From: Aestuariibaculum marinum
GTDB taxonomy: Bacteria > Bacteroidota > Bacteroidia > Flavobacteriales > Flavobacteriaceae
DNA: 64,000 nucleotides
Assembly: GCF_014596975.1 (NCBI RefSeq)
Contig: NZ_JACVXD010000002.1
Coordinates: 768,418-832,417 of the forward strand
Direction: 5' to 3'
Shown here: positions 36,416 through 45,586 of the stretch, piece after piece
Layout: every line of letters begins with the position of its first letter
Position numbering within the stretch: position 1 is the first letter of the stretch
Translations under genes and position numbers: made by a program
Notes under the pieces: model-generated
Told to the model about the DNA's origin: nothing
Seen by the model: the letters and a program-made list of their open reading frames with translations, nothing else
The model's database searches: none

Positions 36416-39400
36416 ATGAAGTTATACTTTCAAACCATTTCAGTTTTAGTGAGTTTCATCATTTTAACGGCTTGTGCAACAAAAAAAGCGCAATATAAAA
36501 ATGAAATCTCTACGAAGATCGATTTTCCTGATAAAGAAGTAGAAGCAACGTTTTATTTGATTGGCGATGGTGGTTTGGTGTATAATAATGAAGCTTCAGA
36601 AGGTATTAAAGCATTTCAGAATTTTATAAAAAATAGGGAAACTAAAAATGAGTTTGTTTTGTTTTTAGGTGATAATATTTATCCTGCAGGTATGCCTAAA
36701 AAGGGCAAAAAAGGAAGAGCCGAAGCGGAACAAAGTTTAATAGTGCAAATCCAAGCGGTAGAAGGGTTTGAAGGCAAAACTATTTTTATCCCAGGCAATC
36801 ACGATTGGTATGCAAATCGATTGGTTGGATTAAAGGAAGAAGAAAAATTTATTGAAAAAGAACTTGGGAAAAACACTTTTTTACCGGAAAATGGTTGTCC
36901 AATTGAAAGTGTCGATGTTAGTGATAAGGTACAATTGGTTATTGTAGATACACAATGGTATTTAGAGAACTGGAATAAAAATCCAACAATAAACGACGAT
37001 TGTGAGATAAAAACCGAGGAACGGTTTTTTGATGAATTAGAAGGAGAAATTAAAAAGGCACAAGGTAAAACTGTGGTAATTGCCATGCACCACCCAATGT
37101 TTACAAATGGCGCGCATGGTGGCGAGTTTGGTGCTGCAAAACATTTGTTTCCAATGCAGAAGCCTATTCCACTTCCTGGTTTGGCATCGTTAGCGGTGCA
37201 ATTACGTGCGCAAGGCGGGGTGTCTCCACAAGATCGTTATAATAAGCGGTATAACGAACTAATGCAACGTATAGAAACGATGTCTATCAATAATGGTAAT
37301 ATCGTGTTTGTTTCGGGACATGAACATACTTTGCAGTATATAGAACATGAAGGCGTGAAGCAAATTATTTCCGGAGCAGGATCTAAAGAATCTTATGCCG
37401 CGTTAGGAGAAGATGGTTTGTTCTCCTACGGGAAGCAAGGGTTTGCGATCTATAAGGTTTTTAAAGATGGAAGTTCGCGGGTGTTGTTTTATGCGTCCAA
37501 TAACGGAGAACCTAAATTATTATATCAAAAGGAAGTCTACAAACCGTATCAGCCGTTTGATGTGTCTGATTTAGATGAGCACTTCTCGCAAACGATGGAA
37601 GTTTCTGTTTACAGTGATGAAGAAACCGATCGTTCTCAATCGTTCAAAACGTTTTGGGGTGATCATTATCGCGATTTATATAGCACGAAAATCAAAGCCC
37701 GGGTAGCGACATTAGATACCCTTTATGGTGGATTGGAAATTGTTAGAAAGGGCGGTGGTCATCAAACACGATCTTTACGATTACAAACTAAAGATGGTCG
37801 TCAGTTTAATATGAGAGCACTTCGAAAAAGTGCAACGCAGTATCTTCAGGCGGTATTATTTAAGGATATTTATATAGAAAACGATTTTAAGCAGACCGAA
37901 GTTGAAGAGTTGATTCTTGATTTTTACACAGCAGCTCACCCCTATGCTTTCGAGATTATTCCGGAACTGTCAAAAGCAGCAAAAGTATATCATACCACCC
38001 CTCAACTTTATTACATTCCGAAGCATAAATATTTAGGAGATTTCAATGACGAATATGGTGATGAATTGTATATGATTGAAGAACGTCCGGAAGAAAACCA
38101 GGCGTATAAGAAGAATTTTGGATATGCCGATGATATTGAAAGTTCACATGATATTATTGCCAAAATAAGAAAGGATGAAAAGTATAAAATAGATGAAGAG
38201 GCATACATAAGAGCACGATTGTTTGATATGCTTATTGGCGATTGGGACAGGCATCAGGATCAGTGGAGGTGGGCACAATTCAATCAGGAAAATGGAGATA
38301 AACTGTATCGGCCAATTCCAAGAGATCGCGACCAAGCATTTTCAAATTTCGATGGCGGTTTGTTAACATTGCTTAAAAAAATTAGCAACCCGGTAAAGCA
38401 GCTTCAGGTTTACGATGCCGAGCTAAAAGATATTAAATGGATTAATAATGCAGGTATAAAATTAGATCGCGTATTAATTCAGAATGCAAAAGAAGATTTG
38501 TGGTTAGAACAAGCTAAATTTCTTCAGAAACATATAACCGATGACGTTATAGAAAGGGCCTTTAAAAATGTGCCAGATGCTGTTAAAAATGAACAGCTCC
38601 AGGATATAAAACAAAAGTTAACCGGCAGGCTTGGTAATCTTAAGGATATTGCCAGTCGTTACTATGCTTATTTAAACGAATTAGTGATTATCACAGCCAC
38701 GGACAAAGATGATTATATCGAGGTGCTTCGTGTAGATGATTATAAGACCAGAGTTGTCATATCACGAATCAAAAAAGGGAAAAAGGCAGATATTTTAGTG
38801 GACAGAATTTTCGATAAAAACATTACTAAAGAACTTTGGGTTTATGGATTAGATGATAAAGATATTTTTGAGGTTTCTGGAGAGGGAAAACATCCTATTT
38901 TTACTAGATTAATCGGAGGGCAAAACAATGATACTTATATTATAAAAAACGGTAAGGGTATTAAAGTTTATGATTACAAGAGTAAGAAGAATACGGTCCA
39001 GGAAAATAAAGGAGGCGGAATTAATTTAACCGATATCTACACGTTGAATTTGTTCGATTACGAAAAAGGCATAATCCGAACTAATTTTATTGCTCCAGGT
39101 ATAGGTTATAATCCTGATGATGGGATGAAGTTAGGAGTATCTTTTACCCGAACAACCAAAGGGTTTAAACGTAATCCGTTTTCAACACAGCATCGTTTTA
39201 ATGGCGGGTATTATTTCGCTACCGACGGATATGATATACGGTATAACGGTGAGTTTGCAAATGTTTTTGGTGAATGGAATTTAGCTGTAGGTGGTATTTT
39301 TGCCAGTGAAAATTTTACCAATAATTTCTTTGGTTATGGAAACGAGACCGAAAATAAAGATGATAATTTAGGGTTAGATTACAATCGTGTAAAAACAGGA

Positions 39401-40123
39401 ATTTATGGATTTGATATAGGACTATCCAAGACTACAAATTACGGAAGTGCCTTTGGAGCAAAATTAATGTTTGAAGGAATTGAAATTCAAGATACCCCGA
39501 ATCGATTTATTTCAGAATTTGAACCGTTAATTAATCTTGATTTTTACGAGCGCCGTTTTTTTGCTGGTGCCGAAGTAAATTATAGCTATAACAGTTTCGA
39601 TAAAAAGTTAAACCCATCACGCGGGATGACCTTTTTAACCGAAGTTGGTGGAAAAACCGAGCTTAAAGAATCGACGTTTACTTATGGTTATATCAATTCT
39701 AATTTAGGGTTTTACAATGCCTTATCGGTAAATAAAAAATGGGTGTTAAAAACCGATGCTCGAACTCAGTTACGATTTGGGGATGATTTAATATTTTATC
39801 AGGCTGCAAATATAGGAGGTGAAAATGGATTTAGAGGGTATCGTACACAACGTTTTACAGGGCGTAATTCGTTTATAGGTAGCGCCGATTTACGTTACAG
39901 TTTCAATTCGTTTAAAACCGGATTTGCACCGTTACAAATAGGTGTGTTTGGAGGTGGTGATGTAGGCCGTGTTTGGTTGAGAGGTGATCATTCCAATAAA
40001 TGGCATAACGATTATGGAGGTGGTTTTTGGGTGGCAGCTGCCGAAACTGTTTCGGCTACGTTTAACCTGTTTAATGGAGAAGATGGTATGCGATTTTCAT
40101 TCGGTTTTGGAATGAAGTTTTAA
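36416..40123 (+). CDS. Giant lipoprotein: calcineurin-like phosphatase, kinase-like middle domain, Omp85-type barrel
   Basis: 1235 residues. A lipobox (LTAC, Cys20) precedes a metallophosphoesterase at about 43-360: Asp51 (GDGG), GDNIYP (85-90), GNHDWY (127-132), HHPMF (225-229), GHEH (301-304). Residues about 440-720 are not phosphatase: RLFDMLIGDWDRHQDQWRW (601-619) and PIPRDRDQAFSNFDGG (633-648) resemble the catalytic and metal motifs of CotH/FAM20-type atypical kinases, with NMRALRKS (465-472) as a possible Lys strand. From about 890 to the end is a beta barrel with GENGFRGYRTQRFTGRNSFIG, the BamA/TamA/FhaC-type signature, ending in Phe. So phosphatase and kinase-like parts may be tethered to an outer-membrane pore. 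The function is unknown. Confidence 0.8.
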   Translation: MKLYFQTISVLVSFIILTACATKKAQYKNEISTKIDFPDKEVEATFYLIGDGGLVYNNEASEGIKAFQNFIKNRETKNEFVLFLGDNIYPAGMPKKGKKGRAEAEQSLIVQIQAVEGFEGKTIFIPGNHDWYANRLVGLKEEEKFIEKELGKNTFLPENGCPIESVDVSDKVQLVIVDTQWYLENWNKNPTINDDCEIKTEERFFDELEGEIKKAQGKTVVIAMHHPMFTNGAHGGEFGAAKHLFPMQKPIPLPGLASLAVQLRAQGGVSPQDRYNKRYNELMQRIETMSINNGNIVFVSGHEHTLQYIEHEGVKQIISGAGSKESYAALGEDGLFSYGKQGFAIYKVFKDGSSRVLFYASNNGEPKLLYQKEVYKPYQPFDVSDLDEHFSQTMEVSVYSDEETDRSQSFKTFWGDHYRDLYSTKIKARVATLDTLYGGLEIVRKGGGHQTRSLRLQTKDGRQFNMRALRKSATQYLQAVLFKDIYIENDFKQTEVEELILDFYTAAHPYAFEIIPELSKAAKVYHTTPQLYYIPKHKYLGDFNDEYGDELYMIEERPEENQAYKKNFGYADDIESSHDIIAKIRKDEKYKIDEEAYIRARLFDMLIGDWDRHQDQWRWAQFNQENGDKLYRPIPRDRDQAFSNFDGGLLTLLKKISNPVKQLQVYDAELKDIKWINNAGIKLDRVLIQNAKEDLWLEQAKFLQKHITDDVIERAFKNVPDAVKNEQLQDIKQKLTGRLGNLKDIASRYYAYLNELVIITATDKDDYIEVLRVDDYKTRVVISRIKKGKKADILVDRIFDKNITKELWVYGLDDKDIFEVSGEGKHPIFTRLIGGQNNDTYIIKNGKGIKVYDYKSKKNTVQENKGGGINLTDIYTLNLFDYEKGIIRTNFIAPGIGYNPDDGMKLGVSFTRTTKGFKRNPFSTQHRFNGGYYFATDGYDIRYNGEFANVFGEWNLAVGGIFASENFTNNFFGYGNETENKDDNLGLDYNRVKTGIYGFDIGLSKTTNYGSAFGAKLMFEGIEIQDTPNRFISEFEPLINLDFYERRFFAGAEVNYSYNSFDKKLNPSRGMTFLTEVGGKTELKESTFTYGYINSNLGFYNALSVNKKWVLKTDARTQLRFGDDLIFYQAANIGGENGFRGYRTQRFTGRNSFIGSADLRYSFNSFKTGFAPLQIGVFGGGDVGRVWLRGDHSNKWHNDYGGGFWVAAAETVSATFNLFNGEDGMRFSFGFGMKF

Positions 40124-40138
40124 GTGATTTTGACAGAC

Positions 40139-40957
40139 TTAATTTTTTTGCTTCAACTCAAAACTATAAATATTACTGCCTAAATCGTCATTACTTTCAT
40201 CAGTGATTAAGATGGTATTGTCGTCTTCAAAACAAACACCTTCTTTTTGAGAATCGTGTTCAAAAGTTAGTTTAGTCAGCTTACCTCCAAAGAAATTGTC
40301 GTCTGTGAAGTTTGTTAACATCCATACTTTTTCATGGTTTAGTAAAACTACGGTTTTACCATCATCGCTAATATCGGCAGAGGTAATGAGGTTGTGTTTT
40401 CCGTTTAGGTTAAATTCAGTAAGAATTTCAGCGGTATGTTTTCCTAAAGCGTTTGGTACTTTTATTAAAATGGCTTTACCAGATTCTTTACTAAACAAGT
40501 AGAAAAAATTATTGTAAAGAAACATCGCCTCAAAGTCTTTAGGTTTTTCACCTTTAGGTAGTTTGAATTTTATCACTTCTGCGGTAGTTTCATCTTCAAT
40601 GGCTTCTGGATTTGATATTTTTAAAATGCTTAGCCATTTTCGGTTTTTATCATTATTTCCAATATCTCCAATGTAAAGGTTGCCTTCCTTATCGGTGGTT
40701 AAATCTTCCCAATCCAGGTTATTTACATTTTTAACATCAATATCTTTTACAATATAACCTTTGTCGTTTAAGCCATAAACATTGTTGCGATTTCCGGCGT
40801 CTTCAATCACCCAGATTAGATTAGAATTTGTAGTGATTTCATTACCAGAAACTTCTTTTAAATTATTAGGAATATCAGCAACAACAGATAGTTTTCCTGT
40901 GCTGCAAGCAACAAATAATAAACAGATAAAAAGGGTAAACAAAATTCTTAAGGGCAT
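40139..40957 (-). CDS. Beta-propeller lipoprotein of unknown function
   Basis: 272 residues with lipobox LLFVAC (Cys18). Repeating strands such as IWVIEDAGNRNNVYGL, LYIGDIGNNDKNR and ITSADISDDGKTVVLL suggest a propeller like those of SdiA-regulated or phytase-like proteins. WEDLTTDKEGNLYIGDIGNN is the best-conserved looking part. No catalytic residues could be named. It is convergent with the phosphatase/barrel gene (15 bases between stops) and diverges from tesB. A minus-strand -7 box is at 40974. Confidence 0.6.
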   Translation of the reverse strand: MPLRILFTLFICLLFVACSTGKLSVVADIPNNLKEVSGNEITTNSNLIWVIEDAGNRNNVYGLNDKGYIVKDIDVKNVNNLDWEDLTTDKEGNLYIGDIGNNDKNRKWLSILKISNPEAIEDETTAEVIKFKLPKGEKPKDFEAMFLYNNFFYLFSKESGKAILIKVPNALGKHTAEILTEFNLNGKHNLITSADISDDGKTVVLLNHEKVWMLTNFTDDNFFGGKLTKLTFEHDSQKEGVCFEDDNTILITDESNDDLGSNIYSFELKQKN

Positions 40958-40973
40958 GATTAATTATTTTGGG

Positions 40974-40981
40974 CAAAATTA
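40974..40981 (-). promoter_or_regulatory. -7 box TAATTTTG for the beta-propeller lipoprotein
   Basis: Read on the minus strand it matches TAnnTTTG and ends 16 bases before the start codon at 40957. Confidence 0.45.
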
Positions 40982-41050
40982 AGTATTTAAAAAATATGGT
41001 TGGCTTATTTTCATTTATTAGATTTATAGATTCAATGGAAAAATTAGTGT

Positions 41051-41920
41051 ATGACAACGGTTAATCAATTAATAGATCTTATAAAATTAGGTAAAACAGG
41101 CGATACAACTTTTGTTGGTAATAGTGTAACTATAGGTAGTCCGCATGTATTTGGTGGTCAGGTTTTGGCACAAGCCATTAATGCGGCGAGTAGAACCGAT
41201 GTTAAAGACCGAATTTTACATTCTATGCATGCTTATTTTTTAGAGGCTGGAGATTTAACAAAACCCATTGAATATAATGTAAGCATTGTCCGCGATGGAG
41301 GAAGTTTTTCGGTTCGTCGTGTAACAGCGGCTCAGGAGGGTACCACCATTTTTATTTTATCGGCGTCTTTTCATAAAGAAGAAGAAGGCTATAATCATCA
41401 AATTGAGATGCCGAAAGGTATTAAGCAACCTGAAGAATTATTAAGTTGGACAGATATGCTCAATCAGTTTGGTGATGCTATTCCTTCAAGAACCAAAAGC
41501 TTTATAGAGGTTGAGCGTCCAATAGAGTTTAAACCGGTTGAAGTGGTAAATCCATTTAATAAAGAAGATTTGCCATCGTTTACACATGTTTGGTTTAAGT
41601 TAAATGGCGATGCTTCATCATTAGATCATGCTACCAAACAACAAATTTTGACCTACATATCAGACTATAATATTCTGGCAGCTGCCATGAATCGTCATGC
41701 CAGTAAAGCGCATTATGGGAACACCCAAACGGCAAGTTTAGATCATTCGATGTGGTATTTCCGAGATTTTGATTTCAACGATTGGATGTTGTATTCTATC
41801 GAATCACCCAATACATCAAACGCACGTGGTTTTGCTCGTGGCAATATTTTTACCAGAGATGGCAAGCTTGTGGCATCTGTAACTCAGGAAGGTTTAATGC
41901 GACCAATTAAAAAGAAATAA
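41051..41920 (+). CDS. tesB: Acyl-CoA thioesterase II (TesB family)
   Basis: 289 residues with two hotdog domains. The N-terminal half has FGGQVLAQAINAAS and SMHAYFLEAGD, and the C-terminal half has SLDHSMWYFRDF and ARGNIFTRDGKLVASVTQEGLMR, all typical of TesB. It hydrolyses medium and long acyl-CoA to free acid and CoA in the cytoplasm. Its last base is the first base of the following GDPD gene (TAATGA context), so the two are coupled. Confidence 0.93.
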   Translation: MTTVNQLIDLIKLGKTGDTTFVGNSVTIGSPHVFGGQVLAQAINAASRTDVKDRILHSMHAYFLEAGDLTKPIEYNVSIVRDGGSFSVRRVTAAQEGTTIFILSASFHKEEEGYNHQIEMPKGIKQPEELLSWTDMLNQFGDAIPSRTKSFIEVERPIEFKPVEVVNPFNKEDLPSFTHVWFKLNGDASSLDHATKQQILTYISDYNILAAAMNRHASKAHYGNTQTASLDHSMWYFRDFDFNDWMLYSIESPNTSNARGFARGNIFTRDGKLVASVTQEGLMRPIKKK

Positions 41921-42609
41921 TGAATTATAAAGGTTTAAAAGTGGGACATCGAGGCGCTTTGGCATATGTAGCAGAAAACACTATCGAGTCGATACAAAAA
42001 GCATTGAGTTTTAATGTAGATGGTATTGAAATAGATGTGCATGAGTGTGCTTCTGGAGAATTGGTGGTTTTCCATGATTTTACCTTAGATCGAATGACCA
42101 ACGGAACGGGTGAAATTGGTAAACGGACTTTAAAAGAACTGAAAGAACTCAACGTTAACGAGCATTATAAAATACCAACGCTTGAAGAAGTTCTGGATTT
42201 GATTGATAAACGCTGTTTGTTGAATATTGAATTAAAAGGAAAACACACCGCAGCGAAAACCTGTGAGGTTATTGAAACCTATGTCAATGAAAAGGGTTGG
42301 AAGTATTCCGATTTTATTGTGTCCAGTTTTCAACATCACGAATTGGAAGATGTTTATAAACTAAGTAAGCAAATTCCGTTAGCGGTTTTAACGAAAGCCA
42401 ATGTGGCCGAAGCTATTGAATTTGCTGAAACTATTAATTCAAAAATTATTCATCCCAATTTTGCTTTATTAACCCGTGAGAACGTTAATTTTGCCCAACA
42501 AAAAGGGTATAAAGTAAACACGTGGACGGTTAACGATGAAAAAACCATTGCCAGAATGAAAAGTTATGGCGTAGATGGTATCATCTCCGACTATCCAGAT
42601 AGAATATGA
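41920..42609 (+). CDS. Glycerophosphodiester phosphodiesterase
   Basis: 229 residues, GDPD TIM barrel. GHRGALAYVAENT gives His10, Arg11 and Glu19; DGIEIDVH gives Glu37, Asp39 and His41; VVFHDFTLDRMTNG gives His52. No signal peptide, so it is the cytoplasmic UgpQ type, cleaving glycerophosphodiesters to glycerol-3-phosphate and alcohol. It overlaps tesB by one base and precedes the flavoprotein gene. Confidence 0.92.
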   Translation: MNYKGLKVGHRGALAYVAENTIESIQKALSFNVDGIEIDVHECASGELVVFHDFTLDRMTNGTGEIGKRTLKELKELNVNEHYKIPTLEEVLDLIDKRCLLNIELKGKHTAAKTCEVIETYVNEKGWKYSDFIVSSFQHHELEDVYKLSKQIPLAVLTKANVAEAIEFAETINSKIIHPNFALLTRENVNFAQQKGYKVNTWTVNDEKTIARMKSYGVDGIISDYPDRI

Positions 42610-42694
42610 AATGAGCTATAATAAATTTTGAATCCAATCGAGGTTATTTTTAGTGAATTACATCTGACCTTTGAAAGGTAATAAGTATGAACAG

Positions 42695-43906
42695 ATGAAA
42701 CAATACGATGTTATTATAGTTGGTGGTGGAGCAGCAGGTTTTTTTGCGGGAATCAATATCGCTGAGCAGAATCCGGAGTTAAAAGTCGTTATTTTAGAAA
42801 AGGCAAAAGAAGGACTTCAAAAGGTGAAAATATCTGGTGGTGGTCGCTGTAATGTGACGCATGCCGAATTTATTCCGCAGGAATTAATAAAGAATTACCC
42901 GCGTGGTGAGAAGGAACTTTTAGGACCTTTCCATCAGTTTATGACAGGTGATACTATTGAATGGTTTGAAAAACGCGGCGTGCCTTTAAAAATTGAAGAT
43001 GACGGACGTATGTTTCCGGAATCTAATTCTTCACAAACCATTATTGATTGTTTTTTAAGTGAAGCCAAAAAGCATCAGGTTGAGGTATTGTACAGTCAGA
43101 ATGTTTTGGATATTCAACCTTCAGATGAAGGATTTGAGGTGCAAACTAAAGAAGAAACGTATCAATGTCAAACCCTTTTAATTGCTACGGGAAGCAGTGT
43201 GAAATTCTGGAAACTTCTTGAAAATTTAGGGCATACTATTTCGCAACCCGTTCCGTCGTTATTCACTTTTAATATTAACGATAGCCGCATAAAAAACATA
43301 CCTGGTGTTGTGGCTTCCTATGTTGAGGTTTCTGTTTTAGGGACTAATTTATATAGTGAAGGCCCGTTGTTAATTACGCATTGGGGTATGAGTGCGCCGT
43401 CTATTTTAAAGCTTTCTGCATTTGGTGCGGTGGAGCTGGCAAAACTGGATTATAAATTTCAAATTGAAATTAATTTTATCAGGCAGTCGTTTGAAGATTG
43501 TTTAGATGAGTTAAAAGTCTTGAAACAGGATTTAGCCAAGAAAACCGTGTTTAAATCGACGCAATTCGATTTGCCAAAACGCTTATGGCATCAAATGGTC
43601 TTGGCCTCAAATATGGATGAGCAAACCCGTTGGGCTGATTTAAACAAACAACAATTGGAGGCTTTGGGAGCACAATTAACCAAAGCTGTTTTTAATGTAG
43701 AAGGAAAAAGCACCTTTAAAGATGAATTTGTTACGGCAGGTGGAGTCGATTTAAAGGAAATTAATTTTAAAACTTTTGAAAGCCGAATTCATAAAAATCT
43801 GTTTTTTGCTGGAGAAGTGTTAAATATCGATGCTGTTACCGGTGGATTTAACTTTCAAAATGCCTGGACAGGCGCATATATTGCATCAAAAGCCATAGCA
43901 AAATGA
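42695..43906 (+). CDS. HI0933/YhiN-type NAD(P)/FAD-dependent oxidoreductase
   Basis: About 403 residues. The ATG at 42695 is preferred because MKQYDVIIVGGGAAGFFAG then puts the FAD-binding strand at the very N-terminus; an upstream TTG at 42671 would add only eight non-conserved residues. KVKISGGGRCNVTHA and the C-terminal GGVDLKEINFKTFESR and FAGEVLNIDAVTGGFNFQNAW are signatures of this flavoprotein family. The reaction is unknown. The stop overlaps the next gene by 4 bases (ATGA). Confidence 0.88.
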   Translation: MKQYDVIIVGGGAAGFFAGINIAEQNPELKVVILEKAKEGLQKVKISGGGRCNVTHAEFIPQELIKNYPRGEKELLGPFHQFMTGDTIEWFEKRGVPLKIEDDGRMFPESNSSQTIIDCFLSEAKKHQVEVLYSQNVLDIQPSDEGFEVQTKEETYQCQTLLIATGSSVKFWKLLENLGHTISQPVPSLFTFNINDSRIKNIPGVVASYVEVSVLGTNLYSEGPLLITHWGMSAPSILKLSAFGAVELAKLDYKFQIEINFIRQSFEDCLDELKVLKQDLAKKTVFKSTQFDLPKRLWHQMVLASNMDEQTRWADLNKQQLEALGAQLTKAVFNVEGKSTFKDEFVTAGGVDLKEINFKTFESRIHKNLFFAGEVLNIDAVTGGFNFQNAWTGAYIASKAIAK

Positions 43907-44439
43907 AACCCTTCATCGCATTACTTCGAGGTATAAACGTTAGCGGACAAAAGAAAATCCCAATGGCAGAGTTAAGAACTTTGTTGTCTAATGCTGGATT
44001 TACTGGAGTACAAACATATATTCAAAGTGGAAATGTGGTTTTTCGATCGGATGTGAAAGATGAAAAATCGATATCAGAAACTATTTCAAAAGCGATATTA
44101 AAACAATTCGGTTTCGACGTGTCGGTTTTAGTGAAAACCCTTGAAGATTTTCAAGCTGTTTTTGAGGCAAGTCCGTTTTCAGAAGAGGCGTTAAAGAAAA
44201 GCTATTTCATGTTGTTGTTTGATAAACCGAAACTTGAATTAGCAGAGCAAATTATGCAGTTAAGCACCTCCGAAGAACAATTTACTATTACAGAAAATTG
44301 TGTTTATTTTTACAGCGCCAACGGCTATGGTAAAACGAAATTCAATAATAATTTTTTCGAGCGCAAATTGAACATCATTGCGACTGCAAGAAACTATAAT
44401 ACTATGGTAAAGTTGTTATCTTTGTCGGCAGAATCTTAA
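43903..44439 (+). CDS. DUF1697 protein
   Basis: 178 residues. FIALLRGINVSGQKKIPMAE and YIQSGNVVF are the defining motifs of DUF1697, a small conserved family of unknown function with a ferredoxin-like fold. It overlaps the flavoprotein by 4 bases and ends 3 bases before mvaD, so it is in the same transcript. Confidence 0.9.
   Translation: MKPFIALLRGINVSGQKKIPMAELRTLLSNAGFTGVQTYIQSGNVVFRSDVKDEKSISETISKAILKQFGFDVSVLVKTLEDFQAVFEASPFSEEALKKSYFMLLFDKPKLELAEQIMQLSTSEEQFTITENCVYFYSANGYGKTKFNNNFFERKLNIIATARNYNTMVKLLSLSAES
44417..44424 (+). promoter_or_regulatory. -7 box TATCTTTG inside the end of the DUF1697 gene, possible mvaD promoter
   Basis: It matches TAnnTTTG and lies 18 bases before the mvaD start. 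It lies within coding sequence and without a clear -33 box, so it may be chance; the TATCTTTG form recurs at 45535 and 47497 in front of other genes. Confidence 0.35.
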
Positions 44440-44442
44440 CAC

Positions 44443-45528
44443 ATGACCGAAGCACAATTTATTCCGAAAGCATATACCAATACAGTAGAGCAAGGTAAGG
44501 TAACCTGGGAGTCGCCAAGTAATATTGCCTTAGTGAAATACTGGGGGAAGAAGAAAAATCAAATCCCAGAAAACCCATCTATTAGTTTTACTCTTAATAA
44601 CTGTAAAACCATTACGACCTTAACTTTTGAAAAAAAAGAGGATACGTCTGATTTTGATTTTGAAGTGTATTTAGATGGTGAAAAAAAGGACGGTTTTAAA
44701 CCAAAAATCGAAACATTTTTCAAGCGCGTTGAAGCGTATGTTCCCTTTTTAAAGGATTATAAATTTGTAGTTGAAACACGAAACACCTTTCCACATAGTT
44801 CGGGTATCGCTTCTTCCGCAAGTGGGATGAGTGCCATGGCGTTGTGTTTAATGAGTGTTGAAAAGCAGTTGAGTTCTAACGAAATTTCAGAAGAATATTT
44901 CAATCAAAAAGCATCATTTTTAGCGCGATTAGGTTCAGGAAGTGCTTGTAGAAGTATTGAAGGCGATTTAATAGTTTGGGGAGAAAACGAAGTTGTGAAA
45001 GGTAGCAGCGATTTATTTGGTGTGAAATATCCTTACGCGGTTCACGATAATTTTAAAGAATATCAGGATACTATTCTTTTGGTTGATAAAGGCGAAAAGC
45101 AGGTGAGTAGCACGGTTGGTCATAATTTAATGTTTAATCATCCGTATGCACAAAACCGATTTGCGCAGGCGCACGATAATTTAGAAAAATTAAAACCCAT
45201 TTTAGAATCTGGAAATCTGGATGAATTTATCAGTTTAATAGAAAGTGAAGCTCTAACACTGCACGCTATGATGATGACCAGTATGCCGTATTTTATTTTA
45301 ATGAAACCAAACACTTTGGAAATTATCAATAAAATTTGGGCTTTTAGAAAAGAAACTGGGGCGCATATTGGCTTTACTTTAGATGCCGGAGCTAATGTAC
45401 ATGTATTATATCCGAAAAAAGAATCAGAAAAAATCCTAGAATTTATAAAGAACGAGTTAGTTGGATATTGTCAAAACGAGCAATATATTTGCGACCAGAT
45501 AGGTTTTGGTGCGCAACAAGTACAATAA
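44443..45528 (+). CDS. mvaD: Diphosphomevalonate decarboxylase
   Basis: 361 residues, GHMP kinase superfamily. ALVKYWGKKKNQIPENPSIS is the N-terminal signature and PHSSGIASSASGMS (117-130) is the phosphate-binding loop; RLGSGSACRSIEGD holds the catalytic region and FTLDAGANVHVLYP the C-terminal motif. It makes isopentenyl diphosphate from mevalonate-5-diphosphate. Flavobacteriia use the mevalonate route, and the mevalonate-kinase-like gene follows after 58 bases. Confidence 0.95.
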   Translation: MTEAQFIPKAYTNTVEQGKVTWESPSNIALVKYWGKKKNQIPENPSISFTLNNCKTITTLTFEKKEDTSDFDFEVYLDGEKKDGFKPKIETFFKRVEAYVPFLKDYKFVVETRNTFPHSSGIASSASGMSAMALCLMSVEKQLSSNEISEEYFNQKASFLARLGSGSACRSIEGDLIVWGENEVVKGSSDLFGVKYPYAVHDNFKEYQDTILLVDKGEKQVSSTVGHNLMFNHPYAQNRFAQAHDNLEKLKPILESGNLDEFISLIESEALTLHAMMMTSMPYFILMKPNTLEIINKIWAFRKETGAHIGFTLDAGANVHVLYPKKESEKILEFIKNELVGYCQNEQYICDQIGFGAQQVQ

Positions 45529-45534
45529 TATTCT

Positions 45535-45542
45535 TATCTTTG
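45535..45542 (+). promoter_or_regulatory. -7 box TATCTTTG upstream of the mevalonate kinase-like gene
   Basis: It matches TAnnTTTG and lies in the 58-base gap, 44 bases before the start at 45587. A TTTG at 45505 is too far for a regular -33 box. Confidence 0.45.
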
Positions 45543-45586
45543 TCTAAAATATTGGTTTTAAGCGTGTAGCTAATTGAATATAAATT

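Noticed and set aside
42671..42694. Upstream TTG start of the HI0933-type flavoprotein
   Set aside because: The ATG at 42695 places the FAD-binding strand at the N-terminus as in the family; the extra eight residues look non-conserved.
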